From assembly GCF_019801175.1 (NCBI RefSeq), contig NZ_JAHVJR010000001.1, forward strand, positions 2,728,001-2,792,000: DNA of 64,000 bases, given 5' to 3'. The position numbers and the translations under genes were made by a program. The notes below the pieces were generated by a model. It was not told where the DNA came from. It did not search any database and saw only the letters and a program-made list of their open reading frames with translations. Origin of the DNA: Vannielia litorea. GTDB lineage: Bacteria; Pseudomonadota; Alphaproteobacteria; Rhodobacterales; Rhodobacteraceae. Numbering within the stretch: position 1 is the first letter of the stretch; each line of letters starts with the position of its first letter. This document shows, one piece after another, positions 35,249-42,993 of this stretch.

Positions 35249-35376
35249 CTGTCTGATCCTTCAAGTCTGCGTCGGGAAATTCGGTGAAGCGGGGTGAGCC
35301 GTTTCAGAAAATCCCGGGGCATCCGGTTCAGCGCGGGGTGGCGCGACAGGGCGGAATGGCGGGCGGAGGCGCTCAT
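35245..35376 (-). CDS. possible 43-residue Arg-rich small ORF linking two SnoaL-like genes
   Basis: The apparent 124-bp gap between two SnoaL-like genes is an open frame of 43 codons. Its ATG at 35376 overlaps the upstream stop (ATGA), and its TGA at 35247-35245 overlaps the downstream ATG at 35248 (ATGA). The peptide begins MSASARHSALSRHPALNRM and has about ten Arg, one Lys and four His. Codons are GC-rich in the first two thirds, then contain rare codons where the next ribosome binding site lies. It may be a real small basic protein or a coupling leader. Confidence 0.35.
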   Translation of the reverse strand: MSASARHSALSRHPALNRMPRDFLKRLTPLHRISRRRLEGSDR

Positions 35377-36392
35377 GCGGCGAGCCTTCCGCCCGAGAGG
35401 CGGGCCATGCGGGCCAGCACGTCGATGCCGAGTTGGCGGTAGAGGTCGAGCATGTCGACCATGACCCAGCACTCGCGCACGAGGCCATTCTCGACGCGCC
35501 AGAAATCCAGGCTGCGGCGGGTGATCTGCTTGCCAGTGGGCGCGAGGCCAAGGAACCCGTCGCCCGTGTGCAGCGCGGTGCCCGAGGGCCAGCCGGTGAA
35601 GGCCACGAGGTTGCCGTCGCCAAAGAACACGCCCTCGTCGAGACGGCGGGTATTGTCGGAGAGGCCCTCGCGGAACTGCCGGAAGATCAGCTCGGCAATC
35701 CCCGAATGGCCGCGCGCGGTGCCGAGACCGGTGGGGCCATACCAGACCGCGTTGGGGTGCCAGTAGCCACCCAAACCGCGCTCGGGGTCGTTCGCGGTGC
35801 CCTGCTTGAGATCGTGGAGCATATCCCAGACCACCTGCACCGAGGTGTCGCCCTGAGCGGCATCTTGCGGGGCGGTCAGCACCCCCTGCCCGTCTGCCGG
35901 GCCGGGGCACATCCACTCGACGCCGAGTTGCGGGGCCATCGGCCAGACGCCCGCTTGGAGCATGAGTTGCGGGATGTCCCACAGTCCCTCCATCTCGACC
36001 ACGCGGCCCGCCTCGATGCGCAGGTACTCCTGATAGCGGAAGAAGGCGGGGCGCAGGGTGGACGGGATGCCGAGCCAAGGCGCGCGCAGGGTGCCGACGA
36101 TATTGCCGCCAAGGCCGACCCAGTTGCCACTTTTGCCCGCGCCCCAACGCGGCCCGGCCATCATGATGAACTCGGTGCGCTCCATGTCGGGCATCGCCGC
36201 CATGAGCGGGGCATAGACCTGCTCCCACAGCGCCTCCGGCCCAACGATCTGCCCGTGCGGATGGCCCAGCCGGATCTGCGCATCGGGTGCGAAAGCCGCC
36301 TTGAGCGCGGCGCGCACCGCCGCCCCTTCGCCCGAGCGCAGGGCCCGGCGCAGGGGCGCAAGCAGCGCCTTGTTGTCGTCGTGCAGGCTCAC
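35373..36392 (-). CDS. SnoaL/NTF2-like protein, double domain
   Basis: A 339-residue paralogue of the genes at 32346-33398 and 40877-41878. Domain 1 has LGHPHGQIVGPEALWEQVYA (about residues 43-62), closing with FFRYQEYLRIEAGRVVEMEG then LWDIPQLMLQAGVWPMAP. Domain 2 has YWHPNAVWYGPTGLGTARGH and closes with FWRVENGLVRECWVMVDMLD then LYRQLGIDVLARM. I place the start at the GTG at 36392, which overlaps the permease stop as GTGA; no ATG precedes the conserved N-terminus. It is the first gene after the ABC transporter genes in the operon. The biochemical role is unknown. Confidence 0.85.
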   Translation of the reverse strand: MSLHDDNKALLAPLRRALRSGEGAAVRAALKAAFAPDAQIRLGHPHGQIVGPEALWEQVYAPLMAAMPDMERTEFIMMAGPRWGAGKSGNWVGLGGNIVGTLRAPWLGIPSTLRPAFFRYQEYLRIEAGRVVEMEGLWDIPQLMLQAGVWPMAPQLGVEWMCPGPADGQGVLTAPQDAAQGDTSVQVVWDMLHDLKQGTANDPERGLGGYWHPNAVWYGPTGLGTARGHSGIAELIFRQFREGLSDNTRRLDEGVFFGDGNLVAFTGWPSGTALHTGDGFLGLAPTGKQITRRSLDFWRVENGLVRECWVMVDMLDLYRQLGIDVLARMARLSGGRLAA

Positions 36393-37270
36393 CCTTTCAC
36401 CGCCCCTGCGGTCAGGCCGCTGACGATCTGGCGCTGGAAGAACATCACCAGCAGGAAGAGCGGCGCGGTGGCCGAGACCACGGCGGCGACGGCGAACATC
36501 ACGTTGCCTTCCACCTGTGTGGTGCCGAGGAAGCTGGCGATGGCCGGGATCATGGTTTCGTTCTCCGACGACAGCAGCATCGAGGTGACCGCAAAGTCGT
36601 TGTAGGCCAGCAGAAAGCTGAACAATCCGGTGGTGATGACGCCGGGCCACATGACCGGGATGATCACGTGCCGGAAGGCCTGGAACCGGGTGCATCCGTC
36701 GACCATGGCGCTCTCGTCCATGTCCTTGGGGATGTTCAGGAAGAAGCTGTGCAGCATCCAGAGCGTGAAGGGCTGATTGATGGCCACGAGCACGATGATG
36801 GTGGTGGGCAGGATGCCCCAGACGTTCCACTCGAAGAACGGCAGCAGGTAGCCCGAGACCAGCGTGATGTGCGGCATGGCGCGGAAGACCAGCGCGGCCA
36901 TCAGGATCCAGAAGGCATAGCGTTTGCCGGAACGCGCCAGGGCGTAGCCGCCCAGCGTGCCGAAGGTGAGCGAGATGATGACGGTGAAGAACACCACGAT
37001 CAGCGTGTTCAGAACCGGGCGCCAGAATTCCTCTTGCACCCATGCGCCGTAGTAGCCGCGGGTGGTGAAGGCCGCGCCAGTCTCGCGGATGGTTTCGGCG
37101 CCGGTGAGCGCGTTGGTCCAGTCGGCCTTCGAGAAGAAGTCGGCCTGCACCTTGAAGCTGCCCCAGAGGGTCCAGAAGAACGGGAAGGCGGCGATGACCA
37201 GCCATGCGGCGACGAGGGCCAGCGAGATGATCTTCAGCGGCGTGGTGCGGGAGAGGGCCTGTGTGCTCAT
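36389..37270 (-). CDS. carbohydrate ABC transporter permease (MalG type)
   Basis: A 293-residue inner-membrane permease with six predicted helices. The coupling EAA-type loop is MVDGCTRFQAFRHVIIPVMWPGV (about residues 193-215; the first residues diverge from EAA). It pairs with the MalF-type permease 10 bp upstream and the ATPase at 39708. The N-terminus is a short cytoplasmic basic stretch before the first helix. The stop overlaps the GTG of the SnoaL-like gene, coupling transport and catabolism. The substrate is unknown; the subfamily usually imports sugars, polyols or glycosides. Confidence 0.92.
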   Translation of the reverse strand: MSTQALSRTTPLKIISLALVAAWLVIAAFPFFWTLWGSFKVQADFFSKADWTNALTGAETIRETGAAFTTRGYYGAWVQEEFWRPVLNTLIVVFFTVIISLTFGTLGGYALARSGKRYAFWILMAALVFRAMPHITLVSGYLLPFFEWNVWGILPTTIIVLVAINQPFTLWMLHSFFLNIPKDMDESAMVDGCTRFQAFRHVIIPVMWPGVITTGLFSFLLAYNDFAVTSMLLSSENETMIPAIASFLGTTQVEGNVMFAVAAVVSATAPLFLLVMFFQRQIVSGLTAGAVKG

Positions 37271-37280
37271 GGTCGTCTCC

Positions 37281-38315
37281 TCAGTGGGCTGCTTTGCGGG
37301 TGTAGTCGCGCCAGGTGCGGATCAGCACCGGCATCAGAAGGATCGCCACGCCGATGATGGTCATCATCGAGGTCGCCCCTGCGGAGCCGTAGAGCGGGTT
37401 TCCGCTTTCGCGCAGGTCGTTGTAGATGATCCACGACAGCGTTGGCGCATGGGCCTGGGCCTGGAAGCTGACCACCGGTTCGAAGACCCGGAAGTTGTCC
37501 ATCAGCTGGATCAGGGTAACGAAAGTGACCAGCGGCATCAGGTGCGGGATCGTGACGTAGCGCATGCGCTGCCAGGTGGTGGCGCCGTCGATCATGGCGG
37601 CCTCCATCGTGTCTTTCGGCTGGGTCTGGAGACCGGCGTAGAAGACGATGAAGCTGAAGGGCAGCGAGTGCCACACGCCGTAGACCATGAGCATCATCCA
37701 GGTCAGCGCGGGCGAGGCCTTGAGGCTGAGCGAGGGGTCGTCGAAGAGCGACTGCAGCGAGTTGCCGATGATCCCGTCGCCATCGACCATCCAGAACAGG
37801 ATCAGCGCGCCGACCAGCGGGGTCACGATCATCGGCAGCAGCGAGAAGAAGATGGTCGGGCCCTTCAGCAGCTTGGGGAGGTTGTTCACGCCTGTCGCCA
37901 CGGCGAGGCCCAGCACCAGCACGCAGGGGGTGACGATGGCGGTGTAGGCCATGGTGAAGAGGAGCGCCTTGTAGAACGGCAGGTTAAACATGCGGTTCAG
38001 GAAGGCGAGGAAGCTGTCGGTGGTGCGCCACGCTTCCGCCACCTCGGCAAAGGCGAGGTGGGAGCGGTTGGTGTAGGTCTTCAGCCCGTTGAAGCGCCCA
38101 AGCGGCTGCGCCTCGCGCAGGGCCTCGGTGGCGGCGGCATCGACGGCGGTTGTCTCGGAGCAGCCGAAGGGGCCGCAGCTTTCGGAGACCACGAGCACCT
38201 GTTCGTGCTCGATGTGAAGCGACTGGATGAAGACCGATACGATCGGCAGGGCGATGAAGAGGACCATCGCCGAGAGCGTCGGCAGGATGAACCAGAAGAA
38301 GGTACGGTTTTTCAT
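37281..38315 (-). CDS. sugar ABC transporter permease (MalF type) with enlarged periplasmic loop
   Basis: A 344-residue permease. After the first helix (about residues 8-30) there is an unusually long loop of about 80 residues before helix 2, containing SCGPFGCSETT with two Cys (about 46-56), like the MalF P2 loop but smaller. The EAA loop EAAMIDGATTWQRMRYVTIP lies near residue 238. The partner binding protein also has a CGPEG segment, so loop and binding protein may interact; that is speculation. A perfect hairpin separates it from the binding-protein gene upstream. Confidence 0.92.
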   Translation of the reverse strand: MKNRTFFWFILPTLSAMVLFIALPIVSVFIQSLHIEHEQVLVVSESCGPFGCSETTAVDAAATEALREAQPLGRFNGLKTYTNRSHLAFAEVAEAWRTTDSFLAFLNRMFNLPFYKALLFTMAYTAIVTPCVLVLGLAVATGVNNLPKLLKGPTIFFSLLPMIVTPLVGALILFWMVDGDGIIGNSLQSLFDDPSLSLKASPALTWMMLMVYGVWHSLPFSFIVFYAGLQTQPKDTMEAAMIDGATTWQRMRYVTIPHLMPLVTFVTLIQLMDNFRVFEPVVSFQAQAHAPTLSWIIYNDLRESGNPLYGSAGATSMMTIIGVAILLMPVLIRTWRDYTRKAAH

Positions 38316-38345
38316 CGGCGCGCGCTCCGGCTGCGTGGAAAAGGT

Positions 38346-38374
38346 GGGAGGGGCCGCTGGAGCCGGCCCCTCCC
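38346..38374 (-). terminator. intercistronic hairpin after binding-protein gene (ABC system 1)
   Basis: GGGAGGGGCC (38346-38355) pairs perfectly with GGCCCCTCCC (38365-38374) around a 9-base loop. It lies 13 bases after the binding-protein stop and 31 bases before the permease ATG. No T-tract follows, so it is likelier an mRNA stabiliser or partial terminator than a full stop. Confidence 0.75.
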
Positions 38375-38386
38375 CTGGGGAGAGAC

Positions 38387-39643
38387 TTACTGGAGGAAGC
38401 CTGCTTCCTTGGCAGCGGTGGTATAGGCCGCCTCGACATCGGCCAGCGCCTGCTCGGCGCTTTCGGCGCCTTTCAGGAAGTCGACCAACTCGTTGCCCAG
38501 CGCGTTGTGCATGATCCCGATCTGCGGGATCATCGGGTAGGGCTTGGCCCCGCCCTGCGCGGTGGCGGCAACGCCAGCGGCGGCCGGGCCGGGGGTGAAG
38601 CCATCGAGCAGCCAGACGGCATCATCGTTGTTGGCGGCCACCATCTCGGGGGTCATGCCGGAGACGAGCGCCGCGAAGGTGGCCTCGGCCTCTTCGTCGG
38701 AGACGTTGCGGGAGATGGTGATGCCATCCCACCAGAGCGTGGCGCCGGGGATGCCGCCGGGCTCGACCGAGGGGGCCTTGGCGAGCACAGTGCTGCCCGT
38801 CACCTCGGGGGTGGAGCCCTCATCATCGAGAATGGCAGCGCCGCGCGAGCCCCACATGATGCCGAGAGCGGCCTGACCGGCCTCCCACAGACCTTGGGTC
38901 TCGTTGGAGGCCTGGGTCAGATAGTCGGGGTGGGCGTATTCGACCAGTTTCTTCAGGGTCTCCAGCGCGGCGACACCGGCCTCGCTGTTGACTGTGGGCT
39001 CGGCGGTGCCGGGCTTGAAGAACTCGCCGCCATGAGCAAGGAACACGAGGTTGAAGCTTTCACCGATGTTCCAGCCAACCTGCATGTTCATCACCAGCGG
39101 ATGCTCCATGATCCCGGCGGCGCGAATGGCCTCGGCAGCGGCCAGCAGTTCGTCGTAGGTTTCAGGAACCTTGGTCACGCCTGCCTGCTCGAGGATGTCC
39201 TGCCGGACAAAGAGGTGCTGGGCGTTGGCCATGAAGGCCACTGCCATCACGTCACCACCGATGGTGATGAGCTGGTTCGGCTTCACGTTGTCGCTGTACT
39301 TCTCGACGAGGTCGTTCAGCGGGCGCACGAGGTCGTCGTTCATCAGCTGGGTGAGGGTCGAGTTGGCGAGGATGACCGAGGTGTACTCGGCCGGATTGGG
39401 CGTGAGGGCGGCGTTCATGATCTGGCGCGCCTCGGTGGTGTGGTTACGGGCAAACTCGCCCGCCGCCGCGCCGCAATTGGCCTCGCCCTGATCGACCACG
39501 GCATGGATCGCCGGGAAATCGCTGGCGAGGATGCGGATCGACTGGCCTTCGGGTCCGCACATGGCACCGTGGCCTTCTGCAAAGGCCGCCGAGCCCATCA
39601 GGCCAGCCACGGCCCCGGTAATGGCTATCTTCTTCAGGAACAT
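38387..39643 (-). CDS. ABC transporter extracellular solute-binding protein (family 1)
   Basis: A 418-residue periplasmic binding protein. The Sec signal peptide (MFLKKIAITGAVAGLMG, cleavage after AAFA, about residue 21) is followed by AEGHGAMCGPEGQSIRIL. The typical family-1 fold is visible: QLMNDDLVRPLNDLVEKYSD, YDELLAAAEAIRAAG, MWGSRGAAI and WWDGITISRNVSDEEAE near the ligand cleft. Two cysteines at about residues 28 and 54 may form a disulfide. The ATG at 39643 is preceded by GAGAGA. The ligand is unknown. It is the second gene of the operon, after the ATPase. Confidence 0.92.
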   Translation of the reverse strand: MFLKKIAITGAVAGLMGSAAFAEGHGAMCGPEGQSIRILASDFPAIHAVVDQGEANCGAAAGEFARNHTTEARQIMNAALTPNPAEYTSVILANSTLTQLMNDDLVRPLNDLVEKYSDNVKPNQLITIGGDVMAVAFMANAQHLFVRQDILEQAGVTKVPETYDELLAAAEAIRAAGIMEHPLVMNMQVGWNIGESFNLVFLAHGGEFFKPGTAEPTVNSEAGVAALETLKKLVEYAHPDYLTQASNETQGLWEAGQAALGIMWGSRGAAILDDEGSTPEVTGSTVLAKAPSVEPGGIPGATLWWDGITISRNVSDEEAEATFAALVSGMTPEMVAANNDDAVWLLDGFTPGPAAAGVAATAQGGAKPYPMIPQIGIMHNALGNELVDFLKGAESAEQALADVEAAYTTAAKEAGFLQ

Positions 39644-39707
39644 GTCTCTCTCCCAGACTGTTGCTACGGACCGCGTCATTGGGTGGCGGCCCCTGATGAT
39701 GAGGGCC

Positions 39708-40757
39708 TCAGGCCCCGATACGCTGGCCGGTCTGGCCATCGAAGAGGTGGCAGGCGGCGGCAGGCACCGCGATGGATACCGGATCGTCGATCTCTGCCCG
39801 GAAAGATTTGTCGGCGCGTACGGACACCAAGGTCTTGCCGATGCGGACGGTGACCATTGTGGCATCGCCCAGAAGTTCGAGGGTGTAGATCGGCGCGTTG
39901 ATTTGCCCGCCGCTCTCGACCACCTGCGCATCCTCTGCGCGGAAGCCGAGCGTGACCTTGCCATCGGGACCGGTGAGGCCCGGAATGTCGGCATTTGGCG
40001 CGGTGAACCGCCCGCCGGAGAGGGTGCCCTCGATCAGGTTCATCGCGGGCGACCCGATGAAGCTGGCGACGAAGGTGTTGGCCGGGTTGTCATAGATCTC
40101 GGTGGGGCTGCCCACCTGCTGGACGATGCCCTTTTCCATAACCACCACGCGGTCGGCCAGGGTCATGGCCTCGATCTGGTCGTGGGTCACGTAGATGGTG
40201 GTGACGGAAAGCTCGTGGCTGAGGTTCTTGATCTGCGCGCGGGTCGAGACGCGCAGCTTGGCGTCGAGGTTCGAGAGCGGCTCGTCCATCAGGAAGACAT
40301 TGGGCTCGCGGACGATGGCCCGGGCCAGCGCCACGCGCTGCCGCTGCCCGCCCGAAAGCTCGGCGGGCTTGCGGTGCAGAAACTCGTCAAGCTCCACCAT
40401 CGCCGAGGCGCGCCGCACCTTCTCGTCATGGGTGGCAGGGTCAATGCCGCGCACCTTGAGCGGAAAGCGAATGTTCTCGTAGACGTTGAGGTTGGGGTAG
40501 AGCGCATAGCTCTGGAACACCATCGCCACGTCACGGTCCTTTGGCTCGAGATCGTTGACCACGCGGTCGCCGATCTTGATCTCGCCGGCGGACGGGTCTT
40601 CGAGGCCAGCGATCATCCGCATGGTGGTGGTCTTGCCGCAGCCGGACGGGCCCAGAAGAACCAGAAACTCACGGTCCGGGATGGTCAGGTTGAAGTCTTT
40701 GACGCCAACGAAACTGCCCCATTTCTTGGACACGTTGTTCAGCTGGATCTCGGCCAT
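39708..40757 (-). CDS. ABC transporter ATP-binding protein (MalK/UgpC type)
   Basis: A 349-residue cytoplasmic ATPase that powers the import system. Walker A GPSGCGKTTT (about residues 37-46), Q-loop in [10 protein letters not shown], signature [14 protein letters not shown] (about 135-148), Walker [13 protein letters not shown] and the switch His in VTHDQIEAM are all intact. The C-terminal TOBE-like regulatory domain spans about 235-349. The ATG at 40757 is the first codon of the operon; the LacI-type operators lie 34-104 bp upstream. It is divergent from the fifth SnoaL-like gene. Confidence 0.96.
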   Translation of the reverse strand: MAEIQLNNVSKKWGSFVGVKDFNLTIPDREFLVLLGPSGCGKTTTMRMIAGLEDPSAGEIKIGDRVVNDLEPKDRDVAMVFQSYALYPNLNVYENIRFPLKVRGIDPATHDEKVRRASAMVELDEFLHRKPAELSGGQRQRVALARAIVREPNVFLMDEPLSNLDAKLRVSTRAQIKNLSHELSVTTIYVTHDQIEAMTLADRVVVMEKGIVQQVGSPTEIYDNPANTFVASFIGSPAMNLIEGTLSGGRFTAPNADIPGLTGPDGKVTLGFRAEDAQVVESGGQINAPIYTLELLGDATMVTVRIGKTLVSVRADKSFRAEIDDPVSIAVPAAACHLFDGQTGQRIGA

Positions 40758-40776
40758 TCCGGCTCCCCCATGTGGC

Positions 40777-40789
40777 CTCGCAATGCGAG
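40777..40789. promoter_or_regulatory. short palindrome in the divergent promoter
   Basis: CTCGCAATGCGAG is a 5-bp inverted repeat with a 3-base centre, 20 bp upstream of the ATPase ATG and directly beside the first LacI-type operator. It could be part of the regulator footprint or a leader hairpin of the leftward transcript. Confidence 0.4.
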
Positions 40790-40790
40790 A

Positions 40791-40806
40791 TTGCATACGA
40801 TTGCAA
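40791..40806. promoter_or_regulatory. LacI-type operator A
   Basis: TTGCATACGATTGCAA: outer TTGCA/TGCAA arms around a central CG, the usual LacI/GalR-family pattern. It differs by a single base from the inverse of operator B 40 bp away. It lies 34 bp upstream of the leftward ABC operon. Confidence 0.72.
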
Positions 40807-40845
40807 AAACCCTAGACAGGAGCCTGCCGTTTGGGCAAGCCTTTT

Positions 40846-40861
40846 TTGCAAGCGTATGCAA
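40846..40861. promoter_or_regulatory. LacI-type operator B
   Basis: TTGCAAGCGTATGCAA, whose complement is TTGCATACGCTTGCAA, matches operator A at 15 of 16 positions. It lies 15 bp upstream of the GTG start of the rightward SnoaL-like gene. Centre-to-centre distance to operator A is 55 bp, so a dimer-dimer loop or separate control of the two promoters is possible. Confidence 0.72.
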
Positions 40862-40876
40862 ATTTAGGAGAAAGCC

Positions 40877-41878
40877 GTGAGTTTCAAGGAAGAAAAGCAA
40901 GTCGTACGGGCATTCTACAAAGCCCTCGATGCCGCCGCGCCCGAGCGAATCAGCGAGGTCGCCGCGCAGCACATGGCACCCGACTCGCTCTGGCGCGGGT
41001 TTCACCCTTTTGGCGAGCTGACCGGCCCTGCTGAAGTTGCAGAAAAATTCTGGCAACCGCTGCGCCAAGCACTCACGCGGATGCAGCGCCGGGAGGACAT
41101 CTTTTTTGCCGGCAAGAACGAGATGGACGGCTTCGGCTCGACATGGGTTGTCTCGATGGGGCACCTCATGGGCCTCTTCGACCAGGCGTGGCTTGGCATT
41201 GCCCCCACCGGCAAGATGGCCCTCCTGCGCTACTGCGAGTTCAACCGGGTCGAGGCGGGCCACATCGTGGAAACCGCGATGTATTTCGATATTCCGCACC
41301 TGATGATGCAGGCTGGCTTGCAACCCTTTCCGCCGCAGACCGCGGCGCATCTGGTTCAGCCCGGACCGATCACACATGATGGATTGCTGTTTGAGGACCG
41401 CCCGGAGGAGGAAGGCCGTGCCACTCTTGCAGCGATCAATGCGATGATCGGCGACCTCGGCACATGGCAGCTTGGCCTGCCGCTGGAAGAGGAACTGGCC
41501 CGCACATGGCATGACGACATGATCTGGTGGGGCCCCGCAGGGATTGGCGCGACCTACACGATCGAGCGCTATGCCAAGCAACACTCAGGGCCGTTTCGCG
41601 CCGGGTTCAAGGACCGTTCGAAGACCAAGCACCTTGCCCGGCTGGCAGAGGGCAACTACGGCGGCTTCTTCGGCTGGCCCAACTTCACAGCTGTTCCCAC
41701 CGGCGGGTTCATGGGCATGCCGGGATGCGACCGGCCCGGCGAGATGCGCGTGATCGATATCTACCGCCGGGACGGCGACAAGCTGGCGGAGAACTGGATC
41801 TTCATCGACCTGCTGCACTTCTGGAAAACGCTGGGCGTCGACATTCTCGCCCGGATGGAAACCGTGCCGCGCAGCTGA
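40877..41878 (+). CDS. SnoaL/NTF2-like protein, double domain, divergent from the ABC operon
   Basis: A 333-residue member of the same paralogous group. Domain 1 contains SLWRGFHPFGELTGPAEVAE (about residues 36-55) and ends with LRYCEFNRVEAGHIVETAMY then FDIPHLMMQAGLQPFPP. Domain 2 contains TWHDDMIWWGPAGIGATYTI and ends with IYRRDGDKLAENWIFIDLLH then FWKTLGVDILARM. The start is a GTG at 40877 with TAGGAG 6 bp upstream. It shares the operator region with the ABC operon and would be coregulated. Why the pathway needs several such proteins is unclear. Confidence 0.86.
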   Translation: MSFKEEKQVVRAFYKALDAAAPERISEVAAQHMAPDSLWRGFHPFGELTGPAEVAEKFWQPLRQALTRMQRREDIFFAGKNEMDGFGSTWVVSMGHLMGLFDQAWLGIAPTGKMALLRYCEFNRVEAGHIVETAMYFDIPHLMMQAGLQPFPPQTAAHLVQPGPITHDGLLFEDRPEEEGRATLAAINAMIGDLGTWQLGLPLEEELARTWHDDMIWWGPAGIGATYTIERYAKQHSGPFRAGFKDRSKTKHLARLAEGNYGGFFGWPNFTAVPTGGFMGMPGCDRPGEMRVIDIYRRDGDKLAENWIFIDLLHFWKTLGVDILARMETVPRS

Positions 41879-41881
41879 CTG

Positions 41882-42253
41882 TCAGGCAGGCTCCAGCCCG
41901 GCGGGGAGGCTCTCGGTCCATTCTCGCAGGGAGTCGAGAAAACCCAGTGCAGTGCGGCCGAGGTCGGTGATCTCGTAATGTACCGAGACAGGCGCGGTCT
42001 CCATCACCTGCCGGGTCACCAGCCCCTGCGCCTCGAGCTGGCGGAGGCGCTCGGAGATCATCTTCTTCGAGGCGCCACCGATCATGCGGGACAGGTCGTT
42101 GAACCGTACAGGCCCGTCTTTGAGGTGCCAAAGGATCGACCCTGTCCACTTGCCGCCGATGATCCGCATACCGCGCTCTATCGGGCAGGGCTCAACACAG
42201 GCATTTGCCACCACACGCCGCCCCTTGGCGTCTTGCTGTACTGTCGCGTCCAT
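41882..42253 (-). CDS. HxlR family transcriptional regulator
   Basis: A 123-residue winged-HTH regulator of the HxlR/DUF24 family, whose members often sense electrophiles or quinones through an N-terminal Cys. Here ACVEPCPIERGMRIIGGKWTG places cysteines at about residues 19 and 23. The recognition region is RFNDLSRMIGGASKKMISERL then RQLEAQGLVTRQV. It is divergent from the quinone reductase gene, across 131 bp containing a partly symmetric GTTAC-AAAAA-GTATAC sequence near 42281. It probably represses the mdaB-GST-dsbA operon. Confidence 0.93.
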   Translation of the reverse strand: MDATVQQDAKGRRVVANACVEPCPIERGMRIIGGKWTGSILWHLKDGPVRFNDLSRMIGGASKKMISERLRQLEAQGLVTRQVMETAPVSVHYEITDLGRTALGFLDSLREWTESLPAGLEPA

Positions 42254-42384
42254 CTGCCACCTAACCCGGCTGATTTGCAGGTTACAAAAAGTATACTGGT
42301 TGATTTTGGTTCTCTGGCTTCACAATTTGCCCTGAACCCGCCGCGAGTCAAGCGGCACAGGCTTTGCAGACAAGGACAGCTGAC

Positions 42385-42993
42385 ATGACCAAAATCCTCA
42401 TTCTCAACGGCGCACATCCCTATGCCTTCGCCCCCGGCGGGCTCAACGGTGCCCTCGCCGAGCGTGCCCGCACCCGGCTTGAGGGCATGGGCCATGAGGT
42501 GCGGCTCACCACCGTTGCCGAGGGTTACGATGTGGAAACGGAGGTGGCGCGCCACCAATGGGCCGACGTGGTCCTGATGCAGTTTCCGGTGAACTGGATG
42601 GGCGCGCCCTGGTCGTTCAAGAAATACATGGACGAGGTCTATACCGCCGGGATGGACGGGCGCCTCTGCGCCGGGGACGGCCGCACCAAGGAGGCCCCCA
42701 AGGCCAACTACGGCACCGGCGGCACGCTGACCGGCAAGCGCTACATGCTGTCTGCCACCTTCAACGCCCCGCGTGAGGCCTTTGACGCCCCTGACGAGCC
42801 GTTCTTTCAGGGCATGTCGGTCGACGACCTGCTGCGCCCGCTGCACCTCAATGCGCGGTTCTTCGGCACGAGCCCCCTGCCCACCTTTGCCGCCTTCGAC
42901 GTGATCAAGAACCCCGAGATTGACGCCGACTTTGCCCGGTTTGATGACCTGCTCGACACCCAGTTCCGCGAGGCCGCCCATGCCGCAGCCTGA
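42385..42993 (+). CDS. mdaB: NAD(P)H dehydrogenase (quinone), MdaB/flavodoxin-like
   Basis: A 202-residue flavodoxin-fold quinone reductase of the MdaB type, reducing quinones by two electrons to avoid semiquinones. The FMN/FAD loop is KILILNGAHPYAFAPGGLNGA near the start, then VVLMQFPVNWMGAPWSFKKY then MDEVYTAG (about residues 62-89) and GKRYMLSATFNAPREAF. The ATG at 42385 lies just after GGACAGC. Regulated probably by the divergent HxlR gene; it overlaps the GST gene by 14 bp. Confidence 0.92.
   Translation: MTKILILNGAHPYAFAPGGLNGALAERARTRLEGMGHEVRLTTVAEGYDVETEVARHQWADVVLMQFPVNWMGAPWSFKKYMDEVYTAGMDGRLCAGDGRTKEAPKANYGTGGTLTGKRYMLSATFNAPREAFDAPDEPFFQGMSVDDLLRPLHLNARFFGTSPLPTFAAFDVIKNPEIDADFARFDDLLDTQFREAAHAAA

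Noticed and set aside
36668..38426. Long rightward reading frames opposite the ABC permease genes (36668-37357 and 37062-38426)
   Set aside because: Low-complexity R/H/G/E-rich translation with no family; complementary to two clear permeases. GC-rich DNA commonly opens the antisense frame.
42281..42300. HxlR operator at GTTAC-AAAAA-GTATAC
   Set aside because: Arms are only partly symmetric; mentioned under the regulator but not listed as a site.
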